A stretch of 64,000 bases of DNA, taken from JBEBGV01 sp040081265 (GTDB taxonomy: Bacteria > Acidobacteriota > Vicinamibacteria > Vicinamibacterales > UBA2999). This document shows, piece by piece, positions 41,629 to 50,317 of the stretch (position 1 is its first letter; each line of letters begins with the position of its first letter). The position numbers were made by a program, and so were the translations under genes. The stretch lies in the NCBI GenBank assembly GCA_040081265.1, contig JBEBGV010000019.1:1-64000 (forward strand). The letters are read 5' to 3'. The notes under the pieces are model-generated. The model was given only the letters and a program-made list of their open reading frames with translations. It made no database searches and was not told where the DNA came from.

Positions 41629-42873
41629 ATGTCTAATATCGTTGTTCCCCAGCTAGGTGAGTCGGTCGTTGAAGCGCGCGTGGCGCGCTGGTTGAAGAAG
41701 GAAGGCGACCGCGTGGAGGTCGGAGAGGCCCTGGTGGCCCTCGAGACTGAGAAGATTGACCTGGAGGTCTCAGCCGAACAGGCCGGCGTCCTGACCAGCA
41801 TCAAGCATCCGGAAGGCGCCGACGTCAAAGTCGGCGAAGTCCTGGCAGAGTTCGAAGCCGGTGCCGCGGGAAAAGCTCCTCAGGCCACCAACGACTCCCC
41901 CAAGCCCGCGAAGGCAGCGGCAGCCCCGGCTTCAGCCGGAGCAACCAAAGGCGATGACCTTCGCGCCACACCAACCGCCAAGCGTATTGCGGCTGAGCAC
42001 GACGTCAACCTCGGCGCCGTCCAGGGAACGGGCGCGGCCGGGCGCGTCATGAAGCAGGACGTTCAGCAGGTGCTCAAGCCGGCGCAGGCCACTTTCCCGG
42101 CGACGCCCACGGCTCCGGCGGCGGCTAAGCCGGCCCCCGCCCCTGCACCCGTTGTCCGGCGTGCACCTGGCGACCGCACCGAAGAGCGCACCCGGATGAC
42201 CAAGCGGCGACAGACCATCGCCCGGCGACTGGTCGAGGCCCAGCACACGGCGGCGATGCTGACGACGTTCAACGAAATCGACATGACCGCGGTCATGACG
42301 CTCCGCGAACGGCGCAAGGAAGAGTTCAAGAAGAAGTACGGCATCAACCTTGGTTTTTCTTCGTTCTTCGTGAAGGCGGCGGTTGCAGCGCTCCGCGCGT
42401 TTCCGCCCATCAACGGCGAGATCCAGGGCGACGAGATCATCCTCAAGCACTACTACGATGTCGGGATCGCGGTGGGTGCCGAAGGCGGCCTCGTGGTGCC
42501 CGTACTCCGCGACGCCGATCGGATGGGCTTTGCCGATATCGAACTGACCATCCGCGACTTCGCGGCGCGCGCCGGCAACGGCACGCTGACCCTTCAGGAC
42601 CTGACCGGCGGGACCTTCACGATCACCAACGGCGGGGTGTTCGGATCGCTGTTGAGCACGCCCATCCTGAACCCGCCACAGGTCGGAATCCTCGGTCTGC
42701 ACAAGATCCAGGAACGGCCGATCGCCGTGAACGGTCAGGTGGTCATTCGGCCAATGATGTACGTGGCGCTGAGTTACGATCACCGCATGGTCGATGGCCG
42801 GGAAGCCGTACAGTTCCTGGTCAAGATCAAGGAATTCATCGAAGATCCCGGCCACCTTCTGATAGAGAGCTAA
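41629..42873 (+). CDS. sucB: Dihydrolipoyllysine succinyltransferase E2
   Basis: Core subunit of the 2-oxoglutarate dehydrogenase complex. The 414-residue protein has a lipoyl domain (Lys42 in ALETEKIDLEV), an Ala/Pro-rich linker, a peripheral-subunit domain (TPTAKRIAAEHDVNLGAVQG), a second linker, and the acyltransferase domain with active residues in SYDHRMVDG (His385, Asp389). It follows sucA by 50 bases and ends 1 base before the FKBP gene. Confidence 0.96.
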   Translation: MSNIVVPQLGESVVEARVARWLKKEGDRVEVGEALVALETEKIDLEVSAEQAGVLTSIKHPEGADVKVGEVLAEFEAGAAGKAPQATNDSPKPAKAAAAPASAGATKGDDLRATPTAKRIAAEHDVNLGAVQGTGAAGRVMKQDVQQVLKPAQATFPATPTAPAAAKPAPAPAPVVRRAPGDRTEERTRMTKRRQTIARRLVEAQHTAAMLTTFNEIDMTAVMTLRERRKEEFKKKYGINLGFSSFFVKAAVAALRAFPPINGEIQGDEIILKHYYDVGIAVGAEGGLVVPVLRDADRMGFADIELTIRDFAARAGNGTLTLQDLTGGTFTITNGGVFGSLLSTPILNPPQVGILGLHKIQERPIAVNGQVVIRPMMYVALSYDHRMVDGREAVQFLVKIKEFIEDPGHLLIES

Positions 42874-42874
42874 C

Positions 42875-43687
42875 ATGCGCGCACCTGCCGCGGCGGTCGT
42901 CTTCGCGTTCCTCACACTGACTGTCGCCCTGCAGGCGCAGCGTGGCGCCCCGCCTCCTGCTCCGTCCGACGTCGCCGGCGTACCGGCCGACGCACAGAAG
43001 TCCACGACAGGCCTCGCCTCGAAGGTCGTGACGGCCGGCACCAGCGACGACAAGCCACTCGCCACCGACATCGTCACCGTCAACTACACCGGGTGGACGA
43101 CCGACGGAAAGATGTTCGACAGCACCTTCACGCGCGGACAGAGCGCAACCTTTCCGCTCAACCGCGTGATCATGGGCTGGCGCGAGTGCGTGCAGCTGAT
43201 GACGGTGGGCGAGACTCGCCGATGCTGGGTCCCGCAGGATCTTGGCTATCGTGGCCAGGCAGGTCGGCCGACGGGATTGACCGTGTTCGACATCGAACTG
43301 GTCGACACACGACGCTCCCCCAACGTGCCCCCTCCAGACGTCGCGGCCCCGCCGTCAGACGCCAGACGAACCGCGTCAGGGATCGCCTACAAGGTCTTGA
43401 AGCCAGGCGTCGGCGGGCGCAAGCCCGCGCCATGGCAGCGGGTGACCGTGCACTACACCGGCTGGACGACTGACGGGAAGATGTTCGACAGTTCGCTGAC
43501 GCGTGGCATGCCCACCACCATGGGACTCGACCAGGTGATCAAGGGATGGACCGAAGGCGTGGGGCTCATGGTTGAAGGCGAGCGCACTCGTTTCTGGATT
43601 CCCGAGAACCTTGCCTATAAGGGTGAGGCCGGTGGCCCCAGGGGCTTGCTCGTGTTCGACATCGATCTGATCAAAATCGAGAACTAG
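42875..43687 (+). CDS. Exported protein with tandem FKBP prolyl isomerase domains
   Basis: A 270-residue protein. Residues 1-21 (MRAPAAAVVFAFLTLTVALQA) are a signal peptide, so it should work in the periplasm. It has two FKBP-type domains: domain 1 at about 46-145 (VTVNYTGWTTDGKMFDSTF) and domain 2 at about 166-270 (VTVHYTGWTTDGKMFDSSL), joined by a Pro-rich linker. Both keep the conserved Tyr/Asp/Phe pocket residues. Role: peptidyl-prolyl isomerase and chaperone. Located 1 base after sucB, so it is probably co-transcribed despite the different compartment. Confidence 0.92.
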   Translation: MRAPAAAVVFAFLTLTVALQAQRGAPPPAPSDVAGVPADAQKSTTGLASKVVTAGTSDDKPLATDIVTVNYTGWTTDGKMFDSTFTRGQSATFPLNRVIMGWRECVQLMTVGETRRCWVPQDLGYRGQAGRPTGLTVFDIELVDTRRSPNVPPPDVAAPPSDARRTASGIAYKVLKPGVGGRKPAPWQRVTVHYTGWTTDGKMFDSSLTRGMPTTMGLDQVIKGWTEGVGLMVEGERTRFWIPENLAYKGEAGGPRGLLVFDIDLIKIEN

Positions 43688-43697
43688 CCAAGCACGC

Positions 43698-43722
43698 CAC
43701 GGGCCTCGCAATGAGGCCCGTG
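43698..43722. other. Perfect hairpin across the DUF2752 start codon
   Basis: CACGGGCCTC/GAGGCCCGTG (43698-43707 and 43713-43722), a 10-bp stem with the loop GCAAT. The ATG at 43711 lies in the loop and stem. It is not followed by a T-run. It lies between the FKBP stop (43687) and the next gene. Confidence 0.6.
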
Positions 43723-44010
43723 CTAGGATTCGCCATCCTGGCACACGTTCGATTGCCTCCATGGCCGGCGGTGACGTGCTACCTGCTTGCTGCCGGCGTG
43801 CTCGTAGCCGGCTACCTGACCGACCAGTCCACCTGCATCTGGCGCGCGCTCACAGGAATACCCTGTCCGAGCTGCGGGATGATCCACGCCTTTCTGGCCC
43901 TTGGCCGAGGCGATCTCTCTGCCGCCTGGAACTACAACCACGCAAGCTTTGCCACAGCGCCGATCCTGCTGTGGGTTGGTATCGGTAGACTCAAGGAGAT
44001 GCTTCGATGA
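43711..44010 (+). CDS. DUF2752 family membrane protein
   Basis: A 99-residue protein with two or three hydrophobic segments and the DUF2752 signature PCPSCGMIHAF (Cys pair), plus NYNHASFATAP. Function of the family is unknown. The annotated ATG lies inside a perfect hairpin (43698-43722), so translation may be reduced or a later start may be used. It overlaps the TM2 gene by ATGA. Confidence 0.75.
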   Translation: MRPVLGFAILAHVRLPPWPAVTCYLLAAGVLVAGYLTDQSTCIWRALTGIPCPSCGMIHAFLALGRGDLSAAWNYNHASFATAPILLWVGIGRLKEMLR

Positions 44011-44318
44011 ATCAGCCCGCCCCAGGCACACCTCTGCGGATTTCGGCGAAGAGCAAGGACGTCCTGGTCCTGCTGTCATCGTTCCTCGGCACGTTCGGCG
44101 TGGACCGCTTCTACCGCGGCCAGATCGGACTGGGTATCGTCAAGCTGCTCACGCTCGGCGGCTGCGGGATATGGGCGCTCGTCGACACGTTGATTTACCT
44201 GCTCGGTGAACTTCCGAAAGATGACACCGGCGCGGTCATCGTCGACCAGAAGACCGCGCAGCTGCTGCGTGGTGCGACGCCGGTCGTCGAGCAGCCAGGG
44301 ATGGCTGCTCAGGGCTGA
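44007..44318 (+). CDS. TM2 domain membrane protein
   Basis: A 103-residue protein carrying the TM2 domain: two membrane helices separated by a short loop, with the FLGTFGVDRFYRGQIGLGI and GGCGIWALVDTLIYLL blocks. The domain also occurs in eukaryotic beta-amyloid-binding-protein relatives; bacterial function is unknown. Overlap ATGA with the DUF2752 gene; the two are often neighbours. The next gene starts 3 bases later. Confidence 0.9.
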   Translation: MNQPAPGTPLRISAKSKDVLVLLSSFLGTFGVDRFYRGQIGLGIVKLLTLGGCGIWALVDTLIYLLGELPKDDTGAVIVDQKTAQLLRGATPVVEQPGMAAQG

Positions 44319-44321
44319 GCC

Positions 44322-44510
44322 ATGCGGACGATTCGGACCGTCGCTGGCGCCGTCCTGGTGTTGATGGGAGTCATCTGGTTCCTGCAGGGCATCAACGTCC
44401 TGCCAGGCAGTTTCATGACCGGACAGATCGAGTGGGCCTACTACGGTGGTGCAGCGGTGATCATCGGTATCGCACTGATCGCGCTCGGCAGGAAACGAAC
44501 GAATGAGTAA
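44322..44510 (+). CDS. Small two-helix membrane protein
   Basis: A 62-residue protein with two hydrophobic helices (VAGAVLVLMGVIWFLQGI and YYGGAAVIIGIALIALG) and a basic C-terminus (RKRTNE). No named family recognised. ATG start 3 bases after the TM2 gene; its stop overlaps the DUF1801 start by 8 bases. Real by tight spacing and hydrophobic design. Confidence 0.7.
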   Translation: MRTIRTVAGAVLVLMGVIWFLQGINVLPGSFMTGQIEWAYYGGAAVIIGIALIALGRKRTNE

Positions 44511-44892
44511 GAAGCCGCTTCCGTCGGTGACCCAACAGACCAAGGACTACTTCGCTGCGCAGCCGCCCCTGGCTCGCAAGGCCCTCAAGGAGATTCAGGG
44601 CGCCATTGGTGCCGCCGCACCCGGTGCGGAAGCAGCATTCAGCTACCGCATCCCGGCCTTCCGATTCGAAGGACGCCCATTGGTCTGGTACGCCGGTTTC
44701 ACCAGGCACGTGAGCCTGTATCCGATCGGCACAGCCATACGAACCGCGCTGGCACCGCAGTTGAGAGGGTATGAGACATCGAAGGGAACCGTGCGGTTTC
44801 CTCTCGACAGGCCAATCCCCGTAGCACTGATCAGGCGACTCGTGAAGGCCCGCATCGCCGAGATGCGCGCGGCTAACCAAGAGAGCGACTAG
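44503..44892 (+). CDS. DUF1801 protein
   Basis: A 129-residue protein of the DUF1801/YdhG-like type. It has the RIPAFRFEGRPLVWYAGFTRHVSLYP core and a SKGTVRFPLDRPIP segment seen in this family, a cytosolic fold of unknown biochemical role (one branch was named an iron chaperone). Starts with ATG inside the preceding gene's end. Tail-to-tail overlap of 4 bases with pruA. Confidence 0.88.
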   Translation: MSKKPLPSVTQQTKDYFAAQPPLARKALKEIQGAIGAAAPGAEAAFSYRIPAFRFEGRPLVWYAGFTRHVSLYPIGTAIRTALAPQLRGYETSKGTVRFPLDRPIPVALIRRLVKARIAEMRAANQESD

Positions 44893-46523
44893 GACTCGCT
44901 CATGTAGGGATAGCGAAAATCGCGCGGTGGCGCGAACGTTTCCTTGATCGTTCGCGCGCTTACCCAGCGAATGAGATTCAGCTTGGACCCGGCCTTGTCG
45001 TTCGTGCCGGATGCGCGGGCCCCACCAAACGGCTGCTGCCCCACGACCGCACCGGTCGGCTTGTCGTTGACATAGAAGTTGCCAGCGGCGTCTCGCAGCA
45101 CGTCGGACGCCTCCTGCACGGCTGCTCGGTCCCTCGCGAAGACCGCTCCCGTCAACGCGTACGGTGAGGTGCGGTCGACCAGGTCGAGGGTTTCCCGCCA
45201 CTTGCCGTCAGGGTAGACGTAGGCGGTCACGACCGGACCGAAGATTTCCTCCTGCAGCAGTCGATAGCCGGGATCGACAGTCTCAACGAGAGTGGGATCA
45301 ACAAAGAACCCGCGAGCCGCACTGGTCGTCCCGCCCTGCACGATCACGGCGTTCGCCCTGGCATCGTCAAGGTATCCGGCAATTCTGTCGAACGCCACCC
45401 GGTCAATCACGGCACCCATGAAGGTGCTGAAGTCCCTGACGTCTCCGACAGCCATCTCGCGCATCATGCCGACCACGCGGTCCCTGACCTCGGGCCACAG
45501 AGAGCTCGGCACATAGACACGACTGGCGGCCGAGCATTTCTGCCCCTGATACTCGAAGCCCCCGCGAGCGATGGCGACGGCCAGTTCCTGTGGTTCCGCC
45601 GAGGCATGCGCAACAATGAAATCCTTGCCGCCGGTCTCACCGACCAGCCGCGGGTAGGTGCGGTAGCGACCGATGTTGTCGCCCACGGTCTTCCACATTC
45701 CCTGAAACACCCTGGTGCTTCCGGTGAAGTGAACACCTGCGAGGTGCGGCGACGCGAGAAGCACATCCGAGATGGCTGCGGCATCTCCCGGAACGAAGTT
45801 GATGACACCGGGGGGCAGCCCTGCCGCCTCCAGCAACCGCATGACGTAGTAGGCCGAGAGCATGGCACTCGACGCCGGCTTCCAGATGACCGTATTGCCC
45901 ATCAGGGCCGGAGCGGCCGGAAGGTTGCCCGCAATCGCAGTGAAGTTGAACGGAGTCACAGCGTAGACAAACCCCTCGAGCGGGCGATATTCCACCTTGT
46001 TCCACGTCGCATGTGTCGAGATCGGCTGCTCGCCGTAGAGTTCCTGCGCATAGTGCGCGTTGAAGCGAAGGAAGTCGATCAGTTCCGAAGCGGCGTCGAT
46101 CTCGGCTTGAAAGACGGTCTTGGACTGGCCGAGCATCGTCGCGGCAGTGAGTGTCGCGCGCCAGCCCGTCGTCAGCAGTTCGGCTGCCCGGAGGAACACT
46201 GCGGCTCTATCCTCGAGACTCCAGCGCGCCCACTCCTTCCGCGCCACTGCCGCCGCCGCAACGGCGGCCTCCACATGCGACCGGTCGGCCATGTGCCAGT
46301 CAGCGAGCACATGGGCATGATCGTGGGGCATCACCGCCTGAGCAGTGCGGCTGGTGCGAATTTCCCTGCCGCCAATGATGAGCGGGATCTCAATCCGCTC
46401 TCCGGCCATCGTCTCGAGGCGTTGCTTGAGGACGACGCGCTCGAGCGAACCAGTCAGATAGGCGAGGTTCGGTTCGTTGACAGGCGGCGGGACGCGGGGA
46501 AGACCGTGTAACGCGGACGACAT
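44889..46523 (-). CDS. pruA: 1-pyrroline-5-carboxylate dehydrogenase (L-glutamate gamma-semialdehyde dehydrogenase)
   Basis: Oxidises glutamate semialdehyde to glutamate with NAD+, the second step of proline breakdown. The 544-residue aldehyde dehydrogenase has Glu296 (LVGETGGKDF) and catalytic Cys330 (YQGQKCSAASRVY), and the PFNFTAIAGNLPAAPALMGN block typical of the P5C dehydrogenase branch. This length fits the stand-alone PruA of non-proteobacterial groups rather than bifunctional PutA; no proline dehydrogenase gene lies beside it. Confidence 0.93.
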   Translation of the reverse strand: MSSALHGLPRVPPPVNEPNLAYLTGSLERVVLKQRLETMAGERIEIPLIIGGREIRTSRTAQAVMPHDHAHVLADWHMADRSHVEAAVAAAAVARKEWARWSLEDRAAVFLRAAELLTTGWRATLTAATMLGQSKTVFQAEIDAASELIDFLRFNAHYAQELYGEQPISTHATWNKVEYRPLEGFVYAVTPFNFTAIAGNLPAAPALMGNTVIWKPASSAMLSAYYVMRLLEAAGLPPGVINFVPGDAAAISDVLLASPHLAGVHFTGSTRVFQGMWKTVGDNIGRYRTYPRLVGETGGKDFIVAHASAEPQELAVAIARGGFEYQGQKCSAASRVYVPSSLWPEVRDRVVGMMREMAVGDVRDFSTFMGAVIDRVAFDRIAGYLDDARANAVIVQGGTTSAARGFFVDPTLVETVDPGYRLLQEEIFGPVVTAYVYPDGKWRETLDLVDRTSPYALTGAVFARDRAAVQEASDVLRDAAGNFYVNDKPTGAVVGQQPFGGARASGTNDKAGSKLNLIRWVSARTIKETFAPPRDFRYPYMSES

Positions 46524-46549
46524 CTGCCGATCCTAGTCGAACGGCAGTC

Positions 46550-46574
46550 GCACCTGAAGGTGCAACCTACGAAC
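46550..46574 (-). repeat. TACGTAGG-type element, diverged copy
   Basis: Read on the minus strand, GTTCGTAGGTT leads into the hairpin GCACCT/AGGTGC (46550-46563). It lies in the 43-base gap between pruA and the MATE gene. The hairpin matches the copy at 7051-7078 although the first bases differ from the other copies. Confidence 0.55.
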
Positions 46575-47958
46575 GCGCGGGGCTGACGTTCACCGCAATG
46601 TGACGCCACTTTTCCTGCCTGAACCGCACCACGCTCAGGGCACAGCGGATGAAGTGCCCCACCAGGATAGCCAGCCAGATGTCAGCGGGGACGAGGCCAC
46701 GCGTCGCCTGAATGACCGCGCACATCCCCAGCGGCACGACAATCTGCGACACGATCGAGATGTAGAGCGGACTGCGCGTGTCGCCGGTGCCCTGGAGACC
46801 ACCGGTGTAGCTCAACGCCACGGTGATGAACAATCCCGAGACGCTGAGAAATCGCAGCAGCGTCACGCCGATGCTCAGCACATCCGGATCCGTCATGCCG
46901 AACACCCCCAGCAGGTAACGCGGGATGAGCAGGAACGTCGCGCCCACGCCGGCCGCCACCGCCAGCCCCATGTGCGACGCCACGTGCACCCCTTTCGCCG
47001 CGCGGTCCGGGTTGCCGGCACCGAGGTTCTGTCCGGCGATGGTTGCCGATGCTGCCATGAGCCCGGTCGACGACCAGGTGATGAGCGAGAACAGCTGGGT
47101 ATACGCCACCGTATAGGCCGCCTGGGCGGCCGCGCTGTGCTCCAGCGAACCGATGAATCTCAGCAGCAGAACCCCGGCTGCGTTCATCGCGACACCCTGC
47201 ATGCCGGTGGGCAGTCCGAACCGGAACAGCTCTCTGATCACGGTGAGATCGGGACGCTTGTCCATGCCCGGCTCGAAGTGAATCACCGAGTCTGGCCTGG
47301 TCAGCCGCCACAACCCGTAGAGCCCGGTCAGGGTACTGCTCGTCACGGTGCCGTACGCCGCCCCGATCGTGCCGAAGATCGGAATCAGGATCACGTTGAA
47401 GACGACGGTCATGACCGTCATGCCGACGCCGAGCCTCAATGGCGTCTTCGGATCTCCGGCCGCCCGGAACGCTCCGCTCAGCATGAAGAACAGCAGCATG
47501 CCGAACTGTCCGACGAGCATCGTCCTGAGGAAGGGAAGCGCCTCGCGCTGCACCTCGGGGGCCGCGTTCACGACATCGAGGAGGTACGGCGCAGCCACAT
47601 ACCCGACGCTCGAGAGCACCACGGCCACACCGGCTGCCGTGAGCAACGCCTGATACACCGTCCTGTTCACCTGTTCGGGCTCGTTCGCGCCGACGAACCG
47701 CGCCACGAGCACCGCCATGCCGGTGAACAGCGAACTGACAAAGACGATGACGACGAGGAAGATCTGCCAGCTGACGCCGATGGCGGCATTGCCGGTGAAG
47801 CCGACAAAGTGACCGACCATGGCGTGATCGATCATGCCCTGCAGGCCGGCAATGATGTTCTGCAGCATCGTCGGCCAGGCCAGACGCCAGACGGCCGGTC
47901 GGAGGGGACCTTCGACGATCGAGCGATCGAACCTGGAGGGTTTCCGGGGGGCCGTCAT
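46567..47958 (-). CDS. MATE-family efflux transporter
   Basis: A 463-residue, twelve-helix exporter of the MATE family (cation- or proton-coupled efflux of drugs or metabolites). Signs: the N-terminal LRPAVWRLAWPTMLQNIIAGLQGMIDHAMVG and the second-half repeat PTGMQGVAMNAAGVLLLRF. I chose ATG 47958, whose A is shared with the parE stop (TGATG); an upstream extension to 48123 does not look like this family. Substrate unknown. Confidence 0.9.
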   Translation of the reverse strand: MTAPRKPSRFDRSIVEGPLRPAVWRLAWPTMLQNIIAGLQGMIDHAMVGHFVGFTGNAAIGVSWQIFLVVIVFVSSLFTGMAVLVARFVGANEPEQVNRTVYQALLTAAGVAVVLSSVGYVAAPYLLDVVNAAPEVQREALPFLRTMLVGQFGMLLFFMLSGAFRAAGDPKTPLRLGVGMTVMTVVFNVILIPIFGTIGAAYGTVTSSTLTGLYGLWRLTRPDSVIHFEPGMDKRPDLTVIRELFRFGLPTGMQGVAMNAAGVLLLRFIGSLEHSAAAQAAYTVAYTQLFSLITWSSTGLMAASATIAGQNLGAGNPDRAAKGVHVASHMGLAVAAGVGATFLLIPRYLLGVFGMTDPDVLSIGVTLLRFLSVSGLFITVALSYTGGLQGTGDTRSPLYISIVSQIVVPLGMCAVIQATRGLVPADIWLAILVGHFIRCALSVVRFRQEKWRHIAVNVSPARS

Positions 47959-49862
47959 CAGACGTCGAGTTCCTGCGCTTGATCCGCTCTGTCCATGATG
48001 AAACGGAACCGGGCGGACGCGTCCTTGCCCATCAGTTCGTTGATCACGCGGTCGGTCACGATCTGATCGACGATCTCGACGCGGAGCAGGCGGCGCGTCT
48101 TCGGATTGAGGGTCGTCTCCCACAGCACCTTCGGCATCATTTCCCCCAGACCCTTGAAGCGCGTGATCTCCGGATGGCTGCGCCCGGTGTTCTGCTTGAG
48201 CAGCCGGTCGCGATGAGCATCGTCGAGCGCCCAGTAGGTCTCCTTGCCGATGTCGATGCGATAGAGAGGAGGCTGGGCAAGGAACACGTTGCCGTTGGCG
48301 ATCAGCTGAGGGAGATGACGGTAGATGAAGGTGAGAAGGAGCGTCGCGATGTGGTGCCCGTCTGAGTCGGCGTCCGCGAGGATGATGACCTTGCCGTAGC
48401 GCAGGCGTCCTGCGTCAAAATTCTTTCCCATCCCGCAGCCCAGCGCCGTGACCAGATCGGCCAGCTCACGGTTCTCGAGGACCCTCGCCAGGGTCATCCC
48501 CTCGGTATTCATCACCTTGCCGCGCAGCGGCAGGATCGCCTGTTTCGTGCGATCTCGCCCTTGCTTGGCCGAACCGCCGGCAGAATCGCCCTCGACGACG
48601 AACAGTTCGCTGTCCTCGCGCCCCGAGTTTGAACAGTCACTCAGCTTGCCAGGCAGGTTCAACCGTCCGGTTGTCGCGGTCTTGCGGGTGACCTCCGCCT
48701 GCGCCGCGCGGCTGGCTTCACGCGCCCTCGCCGCGAGGATGATGCGTCCGACGATGGCCTCGGCAACCGAACGGTTGTGATTCAGCCAGTGCTCGAGCGC
48801 CGGGCGGACGGCAGAATCGATTACCGAGAGGACCTCGGGATTGTTGAGACGATCCTTGGTCTGCCCCTGGAACTGCGGCTCCTCGATGAAGATGCTGATC
48901 ACGCCGGTCAGGCCCTCACGGATATCCTCGGCCGTGAGCGCAACTCCCTTGGGAGAAAGACTGTGCGTGTCGATGTAGTTGCGAACAGCCTTCCCCAGTC
49001 CGGCTCTGAGGCCGTTCTCGTGGGTTCCACCGGATCCGGTCGGGATGCCATTGACGTAGCTTCGGATGTGTTCGTCGGTGGACTCGGTCCACTGCAGCAC
49101 GAGGTCGATGCGGGGAGATGACTCTCGAGCCAGAACGAAGGCCGCCTCGTGCACCGGCTTGCCACCGCGTTCGGAGACGATCTTCCGCAGAAAATCGGAC
49201 AGGCCTTCCTGGTGCTCGAAGACATCCTTTGTTTTCGCACCCTCGTCCTCGAAGGTGACCCGCACACCCTTGTGGATATAGCTGACCACCTCGAGCCGCT
49301 CGCGGATCAGGGCGGGATCGAACTCGATCTTCGGGAAGATCGTCGGGTCTGGATGGAAGTAGACGGTCGTGCCTGTGCCACGGGCCGGGCCGATCTTCTT
49401 CAGCGGCCCCGCAGGCTGGCCGCGCTTGAACGCCATCTCCCACTGAGCACCGTCGCGCTTCACGGTGGCGCGAAGCTCGGTCGACAAGGCGTTGACGACG
49501 CTGGCGCCGACGCCGTGGAGCCCGCCAGCCGTCTTGTAGGTGCCGTGCTCGAACTTGCCGCCGGCGTGGAGGACGGTGAAGATCACCTCAATCGCGCTCT
49601 TCTTCGTCGCCGGATGCTTGTCGACAGGGATCCCTCGCCCATCGTCAGCGATCGTGATCGAACTGCCGTCGGCATGAAGCGTGACACCAACATTCGATGC
49701 GAAGCCATTCATGGCTTCGTCTACGGCGTTGTCGAGAATCTCCCAGACCAGGTGGTGAAGTCCGGCGCTGCCCACCCCGCCGATGTACATGCCAGGGCGC
49801 TTGCGGACAGGCTCCAGGCCCTCGAGAACGGTGATGTCTTTGGCGGTATAGGAGGTGGACAC
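47958..49862 (-). CDS. parE: Type IIA topoisomerase subunit B (ParE/GyrB)
   Basis: ATPase subunit of a type IIA topoisomerase. The 634-residue protein has the GHKL ATP site (ILDNAVDEAMNGFA, IADDGRGIPVD, AGGLHGVGASVVNAL), and the TOPRIM region EGDSAGGSAKQGRDR, ILADADSDGHHI and GLGEMMPKVLWETT. Its length fits ParE or a GyrB without the large Gram-negative insert. It is encoded near the A-subunit gene (51935-54343). GTG start. The ParE name is favoured because the partner lacks a clear GyrA box, but a genome with one enzyme could use this as gyrase. Confidence 0.9.
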   Translation of the reverse strand: MSTSYTAKDITVLEGLEPVRKRPGMYIGGVGSAGLHHLVWEILDNAVDEAMNGFASNVGVTLHADGSSITIADDGRGIPVDKHPATKKSAIEVIFTVLHAGGKFEHGTYKTAGGLHGVGASVVNALSTELRATVKRDGAQWEMAFKRGQPAGPLKKIGPARGTGTTVYFHPDPTIFPKIEFDPALIRERLEVVSYIHKGVRVTFEDEGAKTKDVFEHQEGLSDFLRKIVSERGGKPVHEAAFVLARESSPRIDLVLQWTESTDEHIRSYVNGIPTGSGGTHENGLRAGLGKAVRNYIDTHSLSPKGVALTAEDIREGLTGVISIFIEEPQFQGQTKDRLNNPEVLSVIDSAVRPALEHWLNHNRSVAEAIVGRIILAARAREASRAAQAEVTRKTATTGRLNLPGKLSDCSNSGREDSELFVVEGDSAGGSAKQGRDRTKQAILPLRGKVMNTEGMTLARVLENRELADLVTALGCGMGKNFDAGRLRYGKVIILADADSDGHHIATLLLTFIYRHLPQLIANGNVFLAQPPLYRIDIGKETYWALDDAHRDRLLKQNTGRSHPEITRFKGLGEMMPKVLWETTLNPKTRRLLRVEIVDQIVTDRVINELMGKDASARFRFIMDRADQAQELDV

Positions 49863-49915
49863 GGGGATTAGGTTGCGGTCATCCGACGAAGAGCGTATAA
49901 CGAGTCGGGATTCAC

Positions 49916-50317
49916 GTGTTCGCTCGGCTTTTCGTCGGCGGCGTCACGTGGGCTGTCGCACTCATTCTCTTTGCGGCACTGATCCAGTGGTCTGGCTCTC
50001 CCTCGCCTCGCCTCAACAGTTCACGCGACGGAGTGACCGCGCTGGCGCGCTCGCTCAACCAGCTTCGTCCTGGCGACCCCGGGGAATTCTCGTGGACGGT
50101 CACCAGGGCGACTTCAGCCATGCGCGGACTGGTCGTCGAAATCGATGCCGTCGATCCCGGCGACGCGCGCCGGATCGCCGAACACCTGGTCGGCGGCACC
50201 CGCACCCAGTACGACGAGGTCCTGGTCTATGTCAGGGCACGTGACATTGCCAGCGACCCCCTCATACGTCGCATCGCGTGGACGCCTCGCGGCGGCTACC
50301 TCGCGTCGGTCTTCTGA
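49916..50317 (+). CDS. Hypothetical single-pass membrane protein
   Basis: A 133-residue protein starting with GTG; residues 1-26 form a membrane anchor or signal (LFVGGVTWAVALILFAALI), followed by a soluble domain with FSWTVTRATSAMRGLVVEIDAV and QYDEVLVYVRARDIA. No family recognised. It is divergent from parE and overlaps the NYN gene by 22 bases at its 3' end. TATAAC at 49896-49901 is a possible -10. Probably real, but the evidence is modest. Confidence 0.5.
   Translation: MFARLFVGGVTWAVALILFAALIQWSGSPSPRLNSSRDGVTALARSLNQLRPGDPGEFSWTVTRATSAMRGLVVEIDAVDPGDARRIAEHLVGGTRTQYDEVLVYVRARDIASDPLIRRIAWTPRGGYLASVF

Noticed and set aside
43698..43722. Intrinsic terminator after the FKBP gene
   Set aside because: The stem is strong but no T-run follows on either strand, and the next gene's ATG lies within it.
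46600..47982. 460-codon plus-strand frame opposite the MATE gene
   Set aside because: Shadow of a hydrophobic protein's codons, giving a His/Arg/Asp-rich product with no family features.
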